Shown: piece by piece, positions 16,618 through 25,875 of the stretch
How positions within the stretch are numbered: the first letter of the stretch is position 1
Layout: every line of letters begins with the position of its first letter
Assembly: GCF_026167665.1 (NCBI RefSeq)
Contig: NZ_CP098740.1
Coordinates: 930,001 to 994,000, forward strand
Direction: 5' to 3'
Length of the DNA: 64,000 nucleotides
DNA from: Streptomyces drozdowiczii
GTDB lineage: Bacteria > Actinomycetota > Actinomycetes > Streptomycetales > Streptomycetaceae
Made by a program: the position numbers and the translations under genes
The notes under the pieces: generated by a model
What the model was told of the DNA's origin: nothing
The model's database searches: none
Seen by the model: the letters and a program-made list of their open reading frames with translations, nothing else

Positions 16618-18630
16618 ATGACGGAACGTCAGAAGGACCGCCCCTGGCTCATGCGGACGTACGCGGGCCACTCCACGGCCGAGGCGTCCAACGAGCTCTA
16701 CCGGCGCAACCTCGCCAAGGGCCAGACGGGTCTGTCGGTCGCCTTCGACCTGCCGACCCAGACCGGATACGACCCCGACCACGTCCTGGCGCGCGGCGAG
16801 GTCGGGCGGGTCGGTGTGCCGGTGTCGCACCTCGGCGACATGCGCCGGCTGTTCCAGGACATCCCCCTGGAGCAGATGAACACCTCCATGACGATCAACG
16901 CCACCGCCATGTGGCTGCTGGCGCTCTACCAGGTCGTCGCGGAGGAGCAGGGCGCCGACCCGGGCAAGCTCCAGGGCACCACGCAGAACGACATCGTCAA
17001 GGAGTACCTGTCGCGCGGGACGCACGTCTTCCCGCCCGGCCCCTCGCTGCGGCTGACCACCGACATGATCACGTACACGGTCAACCGCATCCCCAAGTGG
17101 AACCCGATCAACATCTGCAGCTACCACCTCCAGGAGGCGGGGGCGACCCCGGTCCAGGAGATCGCGTACGCGATGTCGACGGCCATCGCCGTCCTCGATG
17201 CCGTACGCGACTCCGGGCAGGTGCCCGAGGAGAAGTTCGGGGCCGTCGTCGCGCGGATCTCGTTCTTCGTGAACGCGGGCGTCCGCTTCATCGAGGAGAT
17301 GTGCAAGATGCGGGCGTTCGGCCGCATCTGGGACCGGGTCACCCGCGAGCGCTACGGCATCACCGACGCCAAGCAGCGCCGGTTCCGCTACGGCGTCCAG
17401 GTCAACTCGCTCGGCCTGACCGAGGCGCAGCCGGAGAACAACGTCCAGCGCATCGTGCTCGAAATGCTGGCCGTGACCCTCTCCAAGGACGCCCGGGCCC
17501 GCGCGGTCCAGCTGCCCGCCTGGAACGAGGCGCTGGGACTCCCCCGGCCCTGGGACCAGCAGTGGTCGCTGCGCATCCAGCAGGTCCTGGCGCACGAGAG
17601 CGACCTGCTGGAGTACGAGGACATCTTCGCCGGTTCGCACGTCATCGAGGCCAAGGTGGACGAGCTGGTCGCCGACTCGCTGGCCGAGATGGACCGGATC
17701 GAGCAGATGGGCGGCGCGATGGCGGCCGTCGAGTCCGGCTACCTCAAGTCCGAGCTGGTCTCCTCGCACGCCGAGCGGCGGGCCCGGATCGAGGCCGGCG
17801 ACGAGAAGATCGTCGGCGTCAACGTCTACGAGACGACCGAGCCCAACCCGCTCACCGCCGACCTCGACGGGGCGATCATGACGGTCGACCCGGCGAATGA
17901 GGCGAAGGTCGTCGCCGCGCTCCACGAGTGGCGCGACAACCGCGACGAGCCCCGGGCCACCGAGGCGCTGGCCGCGCTGAAGAAGGCCGCCGCCGGCACC
18001 GAGAACCTGATGGAGGCGACCGTCGAGTGCGCCCGCGCCGGGGTGACCACCGGCGAGTGGTCCTGGGCGCTGCGCGATGTGTTCGGCGAGTTCCGGGCAC
18101 CGACGGGGGTGTCGTCGGCCCCGGTCGCGGTCACCGCCGAGGAGGGCTCGCCGCTGGCCCTCGTACGCGAGAAGACCGCGCGGACCGCCGAGGACCTGGG
18201 CGTCGGGCGACTGCGGCTGCTGGTCGGCAAGCCGGGCCTGGACGGGCACTCCAACGGCGCCGAGCAGATCGCGGTGCGGGCCAGGGACGCCGGCTTCGAG
18301 GTGGTCTACCAGGGCATCCGGCTGACGCCCGAACAGATCGTCTCGGCGGCCGTCGCCGAGGACGTGCACTGCGTCGGCCTGTCCATCCTGTCCGGCTCGC
18401 ACGCCGAGCTGGTGCCGGACGTGCTGGTCCGGCTGCGCCGCACCGGGGCCGGCGACATCCCGGTCATCGCCGGCGGCATCATTCCCCCGGCCGACGCCGA
18501 GGCCCTGATCGGGGCGGGTGTCGCCGCCGTGTTCACCCCGAAGGACTTCGGCATCACGGAGATCATCGGCCGTATCGTCGACGAGATCCGGAAAGCGAAC
18601 AAGCTCGACCCTCTGGAGGTCCCCGCATGA
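16618..18630 (+). CDS. meaA: Ethylmalonyl-CoA mutase (MeaA-type, B12-dependent)
   Basis: A 670-residue adenosylcobalamin-dependent mutase that rearranges (2R)-ethylmalonyl-CoA to methylsuccinyl-CoA. The N-terminal (beta/alpha)8 CoA domain (about 1-510, starting RPWLMRTYAGHSTAEASNEL) is followed by a cobalamin-binding domain with the D-x-H-x-x-G motif at D542, H544 and G547. It starts nine bases after ccr and overlaps the lyase gene by four bases (ATGA), so the products are translationally coupled. Distinguished from methylmalonyl-CoA mutase by its context and N-terminal sequence. Confidence 0.95.
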   Translation: MTERQKDRPWLMRTYAGHSTAEASNELYRRNLAKGQTGLSVAFDLPTQTGYDPDHVLARGEVGRVGVPVSHLGDMRRLFQDIPLEQMNTSMTINATAMWLLALYQVVAEEQGADPGKLQGTTQNDIVKEYLSRGTHVFPPGPSLRLTTDMITYTVNRIPKWNPINICSYHLQEAGATPVQEIAYAMSTAIAVLDAVRDSGQVPEEKFGAVVARISFFVNAGVRFIEEMCKMRAFGRIWDRVTRERYGITDAKQRRFRYGVQVNSLGLTEAQPENNVQRIVLEMLAVTLSKDARARAVQLPAWNEALGLPRPWDQQWSLRIQQVLAHESDLLEYEDIFAGSHVIEAKVDELVADSLAEMDRIEQMGGAMAAVESGYLKSELVSSHAERRARIEAGDEKIVGVNVYETTEPNPLTADLDGAIMTVDPANEAKVVAALHEWRDNRDEPRATEALAALKKAAAGTENLMEATVECARAGVTTGEWSWALRDVFGEFRAPTGVSSAPVAVTAEEGSPLALVREKTARTAEDLGVGRLRLLVGKPGLDGHSNGAEQIAVRARDAGFEVVYQGIRLTPEQIVSAAVAEDVHCVGLSILSGSHAELVPDVLVRLRRTGAGDIPVIAGGIIPPADAEALIGAGVAAVFTPKDFGITEIIGRIVDEIRKANKLDPLEVPA

Positions 18631-19592
18631 CCACCCCCGTCAACCGACTGCGCCCGCGCCGCTCGTGCCTGGCCGTGCCCGGCTCGAACCCGCGGTTCCT
18701 GGAGAAGGCCCAGGGCCTCCCGGCCGACCAGGTCTTCCTGGACCTGGAGGACGCCTGCGCGCCGCTCGCCAAGGAGGGCGCCCGCCACCACATCGTGGAC
18801 GCCCTGAACAACGGTGACTGGACGGGCAAGACCCGGGTGGTCCGGGTCAACGACTGGACGACGCACTGGACGTACCGCGACGTCATCACGGTGGTCGAGG
18901 GCGCGGGGCCGAACCTCGACTGCATCATGCTGCCGAAGGTGCAGGACGCCCAGCAGGTCGTCGCGCTGGACCTGCTGCTGACCCAGATCGAGAAGACGAT
19001 GGGCTTCGAGGTCGGCCGCATCGGCATCGAGGCGCAGATCGAGAACGCCAAGGGACTCGTCAACATCGACGAGATCGGCGCCGCCTCGCCCCGTCTGGAG
19101 ACCCTGATCTTCGGCCCGGCCGACTTCATGGCGTCGATCAACATGAAGACCCTGGTCGTCGGGCAGCAGCCGCCCGGCTACCCGGCGGACGCCTACCACT
19201 ACATCCTGATGCGCATCCTGATGGCCGCCCGCACGCACGACCTCCAGGCGATCGACGGCCCCTTCCTCCAGATCCGAGACGTGGACGCCTACCGCGAGGT
19301 CGCGGGCCGCGCCGCGGCGCTCGGCTTCGACGGCAAGTGGGTGCTGCACCCCGGCCAGGTCGACGCGGCCAACGAGGTGTTCTCGCCCTCGCAGGAGGAC
19401 TACGACCACGCCGAGCTGATTCTCGACGCCTACGACTGGTGCACCTCCGAGGAGGGCGGCAAGAAGGGCTCGGCGATGCTCGGCGACGAGATGATCGACG
19501 AGGCCAGCCGCAAGATGGCCCTGGTCATCGCGGGCAAGGGCCGGGCCGCCGGCATGCAGCGCACCTCCAAGTTCGAAGCGCCGGAGGCCTGA
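18627..19592 (+). CDS. HpcH/HpaI-family CoA-ester lyase (malyl-CoA/beta-methylmalyl-CoA lyase)
   Basis: A 321-residue CitE-like lyase. The start RRSCLAVPGSNPRFLEKAQG and the metal-site segment VFLDLEDACAP are characteristic. In the ethylmalonyl-CoA pathway it cleaves beta-methylmalyl-CoA to propionyl-CoA and glyoxylate, and can act on malyl-CoA. The ATG overlaps the mutase stop codon. Its place directly between mutase and mesaconyl-CoA hydratase genes supports the assignment over a citrate-lyase role. The gene is often called mcl in other organisms. Confidence 0.93.
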   Translation: MTTPVNRLRPRRSCLAVPGSNPRFLEKAQGLPADQVFLDLEDACAPLAKEGARHHIVDALNNGDWTGKTRVVRVNDWTTHWTYRDVITVVEGAGPNLDCIMLPKVQDAQQVVALDLLLTQIEKTMGFEVGRIGIEAQIENAKGLVNIDEIGAASPRLETLIFGPADFMASINMKTLVVGQQPPGYPADAYHYILMRILMAARTHDLQAIDGPFLQIRDVDAYREVAGRAAALGFDGKWVLHPGQVDAANEVFSPSQEDYDHAELILDAYDWCTSEEGGKKGSAMLGDEMIDEASRKMALVIAGKGRAAGMQRTSKFEAPEA

Positions 19593-19593
19593 T

Positions 19594-20127
19594 ATGCAGT
19601 TCGGACGCACTTACGAGGAATTCGAGGTCGGTGCGGTTTACAAGCACTGGCCCGGAAAGACCGTCACCGAATACGACGACCACCTCTTCTGCCTGCTGAC
19701 CATGAATCATCACCCGCTGCACATGGACAGCAACTACGCGGAGAGCACGACCGATTTCGGCAAGAACGTCGTCGTGGGCAACTACATCTACTCGCTGCTG
19801 CTCGGGATGTCGGTGCCGGACGTCTCCGGAAAGGCCATCGCCAACCTGGAGATCGAGTCGCTGAAGCACGTGGCGCCGACCTTCCACGGCGACACGCTCT
19901 ACGGCGAGACGACGGTCCTGGACAAGACGCCGTCGCGGTCCAAGAACGACCGCGGAATCGTCTACGTCGAGACCAAAGGCTACAAGCAGGACGGCACGCT
20001 CGTCTGCGTGTTCCGCCGCAAGGTCATGGTCCCCACGGAGACGTACATCAAGGAGCGGGGCGGGGAGCAGCCCGGCCGCCCGGAGCTCAGCCAGCCTTCG
20101 CAGAAGAACGTGGAGAAGCAGTCATGA
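19594..20127 (+). CDS. MaoC-family hydratase, probable mesaconyl-CoA hydratase
   Basis: A 177-residue single hot-dog-fold MaoC protein, beginning GRTYEEFEVGAVYKHWPGKT and containing the conserved histidine pattern NHHPLHMDSNYA. It should hydrate mesaconyl-CoA to beta-methylmalyl-CoA, the step before the lyase. The ribosome-binding GGAGG lies inside the preceding gene, and the stop overlaps the dehydrogenase start by four bases. Known mesaconyl-CoA hydratases of Proteobacteria are larger two-domain proteins, so the Streptomyces form is the short type. Confidence 0.88.
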   Translation: MQFGRTYEEFEVGAVYKHWPGKTVTEYDDHLFCLLTMNHHPLHMDSNYAESTTDFGKNVVVGNYIYSLLLGMSVPDVSGKAIANLEIESLKHVAPTFHGDTLYGETTVLDKTPSRSKNDRGIVYVETKGYKQDGTLVCVFRRKVMVPTETYIKERGGEQPGRPELSQPSQKNVEKQS

Positions 20128-21329
20128 CGCGACTCGCCCAGACGGCCGGGCTCACCGAGGTCCAGCGGGAGATCCTTTCGACGGTCAGGGACTTTGTCGA
20201 CAAGGAGATCATTCCGGTCGCGACGCAGCTGGAGCACCGCGACGAGTACCCCACCGAGATCGTCGAGGGGCTGAAGGAACTCGGCCTGTTCGGCCTGATG
20301 ATCCCCGAGGAGTACGGCGGTCTGGGCGAGTCACTGCTCACGTACGCGCTGTGCGTGGAGGAGATCGCCCGGGGCTGGATGAGCGTGTCGGGCATCATCA
20401 ACACGCACTTCATCGTGGCGTACATGCTCAAGCAGCACGGCACGCAGGAGCAGAAGGACACCTTCCTGCCGCGCATGGCGCTGGGCGAGGTGCGGGGCGC
20501 GTTCTCGATGTCGGAGCCGGCGCTCGGCTCCGACGTGTCGGCGATCAGCTCCAAGGGCGTCAGGGACGGCGAGGAGTACGTCCTGAACGGCCAGAAGATG
20601 TGGCTGACGAACGGCGGCACGTCGTCTCTCGTCGCCGTCCTGTGCCGGAGTGACGAAGGACACCCCGAGGGCACCGCGCCGCACAAGTCGATGACGACGT
20701 TCCTGGTCGAGAAGGAACCGGGCTTCGGCGAGGTCCGCCCCGGGCTCACCATTCCCGGCAAGATCGACAAGATGGGCTACAAGGGGGTCGATACCACCGA
20801 GCTCATCATGGACGGACTGCGAATTCCGGCCAATCGCGTGCTGGGGGGTGTCACCGGCCGAGGGTTTTACCAAATGATGGACGGAGTCGAGGTCGGCCGG
20901 GTCAATGTGGCGGCCCGTGGCTGCGGTGTCGCACAGCGTGCTTTCGAACTGGGCGTTTCCTACGCACAGCAGCGCCAGACCTTCGGAAAGCCCATCGCGC
21001 AGCACCAGGCGATCCAGTTCAAGCTGGCCGAAATGGCCACCAAGGTCGAGGCCGCCCATGCGATGATGGTAAACGCAGCTCGCAAAAAGGACTCCGGGGA
21101 GCGAAACGACCTGGAGGCAGGGATGGCGAAGTACCTCGCCTCCGAGTACTGCAAGGAAGTCGTCGAGGACGCCTTCCGTATCCACGGCGGTTACGGCTTC
21201 TCCAAGGAGTACGAGATCGAGCGCCTCTACCGCGAGGCCCCGATGCTGCTGATCGGTGAAGGTACCGCCGAGATCCAGAAAATGATCATCGGGCGCCGGC
21301 TCCTCGAGGAGTACCGTTTCCAGGGTTGA
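20124..21329 (+). CDS. Acyl-CoA dehydrogenase, probable methylsuccinyl-CoA dehydrogenase
   Basis: A 401-residue FAD enzyme with the classical acyl-CoA dehydrogenase layout: FAD-contact segment AFSMSEPALGSDVSA, the C-terminal helical domain, and the catalytic-base region near IHGGYGFSKEYEIERLYREA. In this operon the expected reaction is methylsuccinyl-CoA to mesaconyl-CoA. It overlaps the hydratase gene by ATGA and is the last gene of the pathway block. Confidence 0.9.
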   Translation: MTRLAQTAGLTEVQREILSTVRDFVDKEIIPVATQLEHRDEYPTEIVEGLKELGLFGLMIPEEYGGLGESLLTYALCVEEIARGWMSVSGIINTHFIVAYMLKQHGTQEQKDTFLPRMALGEVRGAFSMSEPALGSDVSAISSKGVRDGEEYVLNGQKMWLTNGGTSSLVAVLCRSDEGHPEGTAPHKSMTTFLVEKEPGFGEVRPGLTIPGKIDKMGYKGVDTTELIMDGLRIPANRVLGGVTGRGFYQMMDGVEVGRVNVAARGCGVAQRAFELGVSYAQQRQTFGKPIAQHQAIQFKLAEMATKVEAAHAMMVNAARKKDSGERNDLEAGMAKYLASEYCKEVVEDAFRIHGGYGFSKEYEIERLYREAPMLLIGEGTAEIQKMIIGRRLLEEYRFQG

Positions 21330-21337
21330 TTGTCCCT

Positions 21338-21359
21338 TTCGCGGCGATTTGACCGCGAA
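21338..21359 (+). terminator. Weak hairpin after the pathway operon
   Basis: TTCGCGG and CCGCGAA form a seven-base stem around an eight-base loop, nine bases after the dehydrogenase stop. It may end the ethylmalonyl-CoA operon. Confidence 0.45.
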
Positions 21360-21419
21360 GAAGATCACACCCTGTCATCCTCAACCGGTGCCTTCCAGAC
21401 GTCCGACTCGGCTGCTGGC

Positions 21420-21448
21420 TTGCCCAGTTGCGGCCAGCAACCGATAAC
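21420..21448 (+). promoter_or_regulatory. Predicted promoter of psd-pssA
   Basis: TTGCCC and GATAAC are separated by 17 bases, about 64 bases before the psd ATG. Together with the hairpin just upstream this suggests that the phospholipid genes are a separate transcription unit. Confidence 0.4.
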
Positions 21449-21511
21449 ATCGCCGGTAAAAGCCGCCGTCCCCCGTTGCCAGCGCGGCTCAATCCGCTAC
21501 GAAGGTCATCC

Positions 21512-22159
21512 ATGCCCGACAGCCATACCTCTGCCTCACGCGGCCGGGTCCGCATCGCACGCGGAGCTTCGCCGTGGCTCCTGCCGACCGTCGCCACCGC
21601 CGCCCTCAGCCTGACCCGCGCCCGCCGGTCCGGGCGCTGGGCGGCCGTGGCCGTGCCCACCACCGCGCTCGCGGCGGGCATGCTCTGGTTCTTCCGGGAC
21701 CCGGAGCGCGAGATCACCCGGGGGCGCGTCATCTCACCGGCCGACGGCGTGGTGCAGAGCATCATGCCGTGGAAGGACGGGCGCACCCGCGTCGCGATCT
21801 TCATGAGCCCGCTGAACGTCCATGTGAACCGCGCCCCGCTGGCCGGCACGGTGACGTCGGTGGAGCACGTACCCGGTGGCTTCGTTCCCGCCTTCAACAA
21901 GGAGAGCGAGAACAACGAGCGCGTCGTCTGGCACTTCGACACCGAGCTGGGTGACATCGAGATGGTGCAGATCGCCGGCGCGGTGGCCCGGCGCATCGTG
22001 CCCTACATCCCGCAGGGCACGAAGGTGGAGCAGGGTGAGCGCATCGGGCTGATCCGCTTCGGCTCCCGCGTCGACATCTACCTCCCGGAAGGTGTGGACG
22101 TCGCGGTCGAGGTCGGCCAGGCCACCACCGCGGGGGTGACTCGCATTGACCGTGATTGA
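21512..22159 (+). CDS. psd: Phosphatidylserine decarboxylase (short type)
   Basis: A 215-residue pyruvoyl-dependent decarboxylase that makes phosphatidylethanolamine from phosphatidylserine. Membrane segments near residues 18-55 end in LWFFRDPERE. The proenzyme is expected to cleave itself within FGSRVD, so that S185 becomes the pyruvoyl group. Length and sequence fit the short actinobacterial/archaeal class rather than the enterobacterial enzyme. The ATG is preceded by GAAGG. It overlaps pssA. Confidence 0.93.
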   Translation: MPDSHTSASRGRVRIARGASPWLLPTVATAALSLTRARRSGRWAAVAVPTTALAAGMLWFFRDPEREITRGRVISPADGVVQSIMPWKDGRTRVAIFMSPLNVHVNRAPLAGTVTSVEHVPGGFVPAFNKESENNERVVWHFDTELGDIEMVQIAGAVARRIVPYIPQGTKVEQGERIGLIRFGSRVDIYLPEGVDVAVEVGQATTAGVTRIDRD

Positions 22160-23000
22160 TCCCGACACACAGGCCGGCTGGGTCCCGGAGGCCGAGGCGG
22201 AGGACGACGCCGACGACATGCCGCTCTCGCTGCGGCTGTCGATAGCGGACACCCTCACCCTCGGTAACGCGACGTGCGGGTTCATGGCGGTGTACTTCAC
22301 CACCACGGGCATCCTGATCCCGCACCTCACGGGCAGCGACGAGAGCGGCATGGCGCGGCACTCCGCCGCCACCGCCGTGATCCTCATGCTCATGGCGGCG
22401 ATCTTCGACCTGTTCGACGGGCTCGTGGCCCGCAAGCTGCGTTCCTCGCCGATGGGCGCCGAGCTGGACAACCTCTCGGACCTCATCAGCTTCGGGCTCG
22501 CCCCGGCGTACTTCGTCCTCGTGTACGGCATGGTCGCGGACGACGCACACCAGCGGGTCTCGGCGCTCGCGGCGATCGTGGTGCTGCTCGCCGTGGTGCT
22601 CAGACTCGCGCGGTTCTCCTGCGTGACCTTGAAGGACGGCATGTTCCAGGGCATGCCGAGCCCCTTCGGAGCGCTCACGGTCATCTCGATCGTGCTGCTC
22701 GAGCTGCCCTTCGTCCCGACGCTGCTCGCGATCATCGGTGTGGCGTGGCTGATGGTCAGCCGGGTCGAGTACCCGAAGCCGCGGGGTGTCCTCGCGGTGG
22801 CGATGCTCGGCTGGATCGTGGCCGCGATGGGGCTGCTGGCGGCCTGGGCGCTGGACGCGCCCGGCGGTCAGCTGCTCCTCCAGACCGGCTGCGCGCTCCA
22901 GGTGGTCCTGGGTGCGGTCATCCCGCTCTTCGCGACCGCCCGCCGGGTGAACACCTTCCGCGACAACCGCCGCGAGGCACGCGCGGCGCAGCTGCCGTAG
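22146..23000 (+). CDS. pssA: CDP-diacylglycerol--serine O-phosphatidyltransferase
   Basis: A 284-residue integral membrane CDP-alcohol phosphatidyltransferase that forms phosphatidylserine. The family motif DG-x2-AR-x8-G-x3-D-x3-D is complete in FDGLVARKLRSSPMGAELDN and the following NLSD. Several hydrophobic helices follow. The TTG at 22146 overlaps psd by 14 bases; a GTG six bases on is the alternative start. It supplies the substrate for the Psd enzyme encoded just upstream. Confidence 0.93.
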   Translation: MTVIDPDTQAGWVPEAEAEDDADDMPLSLRLSIADTLTLGNATCGFMAVYFTTTGILIPHLTGSDESGMARHSAATAVILMLMAAIFDLFDGLVARKLRSSPMGAELDNLSDLISFGLAPAYFVLVYGMVADDAHQRVSALAAIVVLLAVVLRLARFSCVTLKDGMFQGMPSPFGALTVISIVLLELPFVPTLLAIIGVAWLMVSRVEYPKPRGVLAVAMLGWIVAAMGLLAAWALDAPGGQLLLQTGCALQVVLGAVIPLFATARRVNTFRDNRREARAAQLP

Positions 23001-23021
23001 CGGCTGGTACGAACGACACGA

Positions 23022-23052
23022 GGGCCCGGATGCCGGCAAGGCATCCGGGCCC
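23022..23052. terminator. Strong bidirectional terminator
   Basis: A perfect 13-base stem, GGGCCCGGATGCC with GGCATCCGGGCCC, and a five-base loop, flanked by A and T-rich bases on each side. It separates convergent pssA and the LacI regulator gene and should serve both. Confidence 0.9.
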
Positions 23053-23066
23053 TTCTGCGTGGTCCC

Positions 23067-24116
23067 TCAGGCGGTACGGGGCGCGGCGGTGGAGCCGCGT
23101 ACCTCCAGGCGGGTCGAGAGTTCCAGGCGCAGGGTGTCGACCTGTTCGCCGTCGATGATCCGGAGCAGCGTGGTCGCCGCCATGGAGGCCATGTCCAGCA
23201 GGGGCTGGCGCACGGTCGTCAGGGCGGGGTGGGTCCAGCGCGCCACGGGCAGGTCGTCGAAGCCGACCACGCTCATGTCCGCCGGGATCTCCAGACCCCG
23301 GGCGCGCAGCACCTCGAAGGCGCCGAGGGCCTGGAGGTCGCTGGCGGCGAAGACCGCGGTGGGCGGCTCCTCACCGCGCTCCGCGGCCCCGTCGAGCAGC
23401 CGGGCCATCTCCTGCCGGCCCGAGCGGTCGTTGAACTCGCCGTGCGAGACCCAGCCCTCCGGTACGGGCAGCTCGGCGCGTTCCATGGCCGCCCGGAAGC
23501 CGTCGGCGCGGGCCCGGCTGCACAGCAGCTGCCGGGGCCCGGCGAGGTGGGCGATCCGGGTGTGGCCCAGCTCGATCAGGTGCTCGGTGGCGCTGACGGC
23601 GCCGGCCCAGTTGGTGGCGCCGACGGTGGGGACCAGCGCGTCGACGTTGCCCACCGGGTCGACCAGGACGAAGGGGATATCCATCGCGGTGAGCCGTCTG
23701 CGCTGCTGCGAGGTGAGGTCGGAGACGACGAGGATCGCCCCGCTGCTGCGGCGCGCGGCGAGCTGGTCCAGCCACTCCCGGGTGTCGGCGCTGCGGCCGT
23801 GGACCGCGGAGAGCACCATGCTGGCGCCCGCCTCGGCCAGGACCTCGTCCACGCCCCGGATGATCTCGACGGACCAGAGGCTGTCGAGCTCGTTGAGGAC
23901 CAGGTCGACCACGCTGCCCCGGCGGCGGGCGGGGCGCCGCTCGTAGCCGAGGTCGTCCATGACGGACTCGACGCGCTCCTTGGTCTCGGCGGAGACGTCG
24001 GAGCGGTCGTTGAGCACCTTGGAGACCGTGGAGACGGAGACACCGGCCACCGAGGCGATCGTGTTCAGGGTGACCTTGCCCGGGGTGCCGGTGGTCTCCG
24101 TCGTCATCCTTGCCAT
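23067..24116 (-). CDS. LacI family transcriptional repressor of the polysaccharide locus
   Basis: A 349-residue LacI-type regulator with the N-terminal DNA-binding motif TLNTIASVAGVSVSTVSKVL and hinge helix (about residues 14-65), then a periplasmic-binding-protein-like sugar domain. It lies 16 bases downstream of the GH43 gene, so it is the last gene of the sugar-import operon. It probably represses that operon and the divergent glycosidase operon by binding the palindromes in 29132-29444, released by an imported oligosaccharide. Confidence 0.93.
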   Translation of the reverse strand: MARMTTETTGTPGKVTLNTIASVAGVSVSTVSKVLNDRSDVSAETKERVESVMDDLGYERRPARRRGSVVDLVLNELDSLWSVEIIRGVDEVLAEAGASMVLSAVHGRSADTREWLDQLAARRSSGAILVVSDLTSQQRRRLTAMDIPFVLVDPVGNVDALVPTVGATNWAGAVSATEHLIELGHTRIAHLAGPRQLLCSRARADGFRAAMERAELPVPEGWVSHGEFNDRSGRQEMARLLDGAAERGEEPPTAVFAASDLQALGAFEVLRARGLEIPADMSVVGFDDLPVARWTHPALTTVRQPLLDMASMAATTLLRIIDGEQVDTLRLELSTRLEVRGSTAAPRTA

Positions 24117-24132
24117 CCGTTTCTGCGTGTGG

Positions 24133-25833
24133 TCACTGTGCTGCCGCTCCGGGAAGGGTATCGGCCCGGTATTCGGTCCAGTCGAAGTCGGCGGGTGCCG
24201 CCGCGCCGGTGAGGTCCTGGGCGCACAGGCCGATGAACGCGCCGGTGAAACCCCAGGTGCGGAAGTGACCGGTGTCCGGGTCGCCCTGGGTGGCGTTCTC
24301 GTCGGAGAGCGGGCTGGTGTCCAGCTCGGGCCCGACCGGCTGCCAGCCGTCCTGGCCTTCCTGTCGTACGGAGAACAGGGCGCGCTCGCCCCGTACGGTG
24401 AGGCGCAGCTCCAGGGGGCCGTCGCCGACGGGCAGGGGCGCGCAGGGTTCGCGGTACGCCCCGTGGTCGCAGACGCCGAGGCGGAGGACGCGGCCCAGCT
24501 CCTCGTCCCAGGTGAGGTGGAGGTAGTGCCAGAGCGTCGAGTTGTAGTAGTGGACGAGCCCCGACATCTGGAGCGGTGAGCGGGGCTCGGCGCTCATCGC
24601 GGTGGTGAAGGTGAGCCCGGGTGACTGCTGGCGGCGGGCGACCAGGGACTGGTGGTGGGTGGAGCCGAGCGACTGGGCGCCGCGCAGCCGGAGGTGGCCC
24701 GGGCGCTCGGTGAGGCTCAGCCAGTCCGGGGCGGGGTGCCGGCGCAGGGTGGACCAGAGGGGGCCGAGGTCCGGTGCGTCGAAGTCGTCGCGGGCGGGCG
24801 GGTCCGGGAAGGGCGCCGGGGGCAGGGCGGGGCCGGGCACGGTGGTCCGGGGTGCGGCGGGGTCCTCGCCGGGGGCGTCGGCCAGCCGGGGCCAGCCGTC
24901 GGGCGTCCACTCGATGCGCTGGATCGCGGTCTCCCGGCCCATGACGCAGGCGCCGCGCGGGGTGAGCGGCCGGGCGACGAGGTGGGCGAGGAACCACTCC
25001 CCGGCGGGCGTGGCGACCAGGCTGCCGTGCCCCGCCTTCTGGAGCGGGTGGTCCGCGTCTCCGGCGGAGGTGAGCAGGGGCCCGGCCGGGTCGGTCTCGT
25101 AGGGGCCTTCGGGGCGGGGGGCGCGGGCGACGGTGACGGCGTGGTTCCAGCCGGTGCCGCCCTCGGCGGTGACCAGGTAGTACCGGCCGTCGCGGTGGTA
25201 GAGGTGGGGGCCCTCGGTGTGGGCGAGTCCGGTGCCGGTGAAGATGCGGTGGACCGGGCCGGTGACGCGGCGGGCGGCGCGGTCCCATTCCTGGAGCAGG
25301 ATCCCGCCGAAGGGGTGGCGGCCCGGCCGGTGGTCCCATTCCATCCACAGGGCCCAGCTGCGCCCGTCGCCGCCGGGCCCGTCGTCGTGGAAGAGCGAGG
25401 GGTCGAAGCCGTGCGAGGGGAACGGCACCGGGTCGGACCAGGGACCCTGCGGGGTGGGGGCGGTGATCACCTGGTTGCGCACGTCCTTGAACGCGCCGGA
25501 GAGGTTGGTGACGTCGCTGTAGACGAGGTGGAACTCCCCGTCGGTGTACGAGAGGCAGGGCGCCCAGACTCCGCCGGAGTCGGGTCTGCCGGTCAGTTCG
25601 ACCAGCCGGTCCTGGTCCAGCACACCGCCGAGGGACCGCCAGTGCACGAGGTCGCGGGAGTGGTGGAGGGTGACTCCGGGGAGCCATTCGAAGGTGGAGG
25701 TGGCGAGGTAGTAGTCGGTGCCGACCCGCAGGATCGAGGGGTCGGGGTGGAATCCGGGCAGCACGGGGTTGTTGATGGCCCCGGCGCTGTCGCCGGTGGG
25801 GCCGGGTGCGCGGACGCTCGGCGCGGCGGTCAT
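24133..25833 (-). CDS. GH43 family beta-xylosidase/alpha-L-arabinofuranosidase-like glycosidase
   Basis: A 566-residue five-bladed beta-propeller glycosidase. The general-base region NPVLPGFHPDPSILRVG is near residue 25, and the segment EGPHLYHRDGRYYLV holds a likely general acid. A C-terminal concanavalin-like (beta-xylosidase C2) domain covers about 345-560 (DDFDAPDLGPLWSTLRR). There is no signal peptide, so it acts on imported oligosaccharides in the cytoplasm. The ATG follows AGGAG. It is cotranscribed with the ABC importer. The substrate may be other than xylan, given the neighbouring enzymes. Confidence 0.9.
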   Translation of the reverse strand: MTAAPSVRAPGPTGDSAGAINNPVLPGFHPDPSILRVGTDYYLATSTFEWLPGVTLHHSRDLVHWRSLGGVLDQDRLVELTGRPDSGGVWAPCLSYTDGEFHLVYSDVTNLSGAFKDVRNQVITAPTPQGPWSDPVPFPSHGFDPSLFHDDGPGGDGRSWALWMEWDHRPGRHPFGGILLQEWDRAARRVTGPVHRIFTGTGLAHTEGPHLYHRDGRYYLVTAEGGTGWNHAVTVARAPRPEGPYETDPAGPLLTSAGDADHPLQKAGHGSLVATPAGEWFLAHLVARPLTPRGACVMGRETAIQRIEWTPDGWPRLADAPGEDPAAPRTTVPGPALPPAPFPDPPARDDFDAPDLGPLWSTLRRHPAPDWLSLTERPGHLRLRGAQSLGSTHHQSLVARRQQSPGLTFTTAMSAEPRSPLQMSGLVHYYNSTLWHYLHLTWDEELGRVLRLGVCDHGAYREPCAPLPVGDGPLELRLTVRGERALFSVRQEGQDGWQPVGPELDTSPLSDENATQGDPDTGHFRTWGFTGAFIGLCAQDLTGAAAPADFDWTEYRADTLPGAAAQ

Positions 25834-25875
25834 GTGTCTCCTGAGACGTGGGTGCGGAGGGGGGTGTGCCACGGG

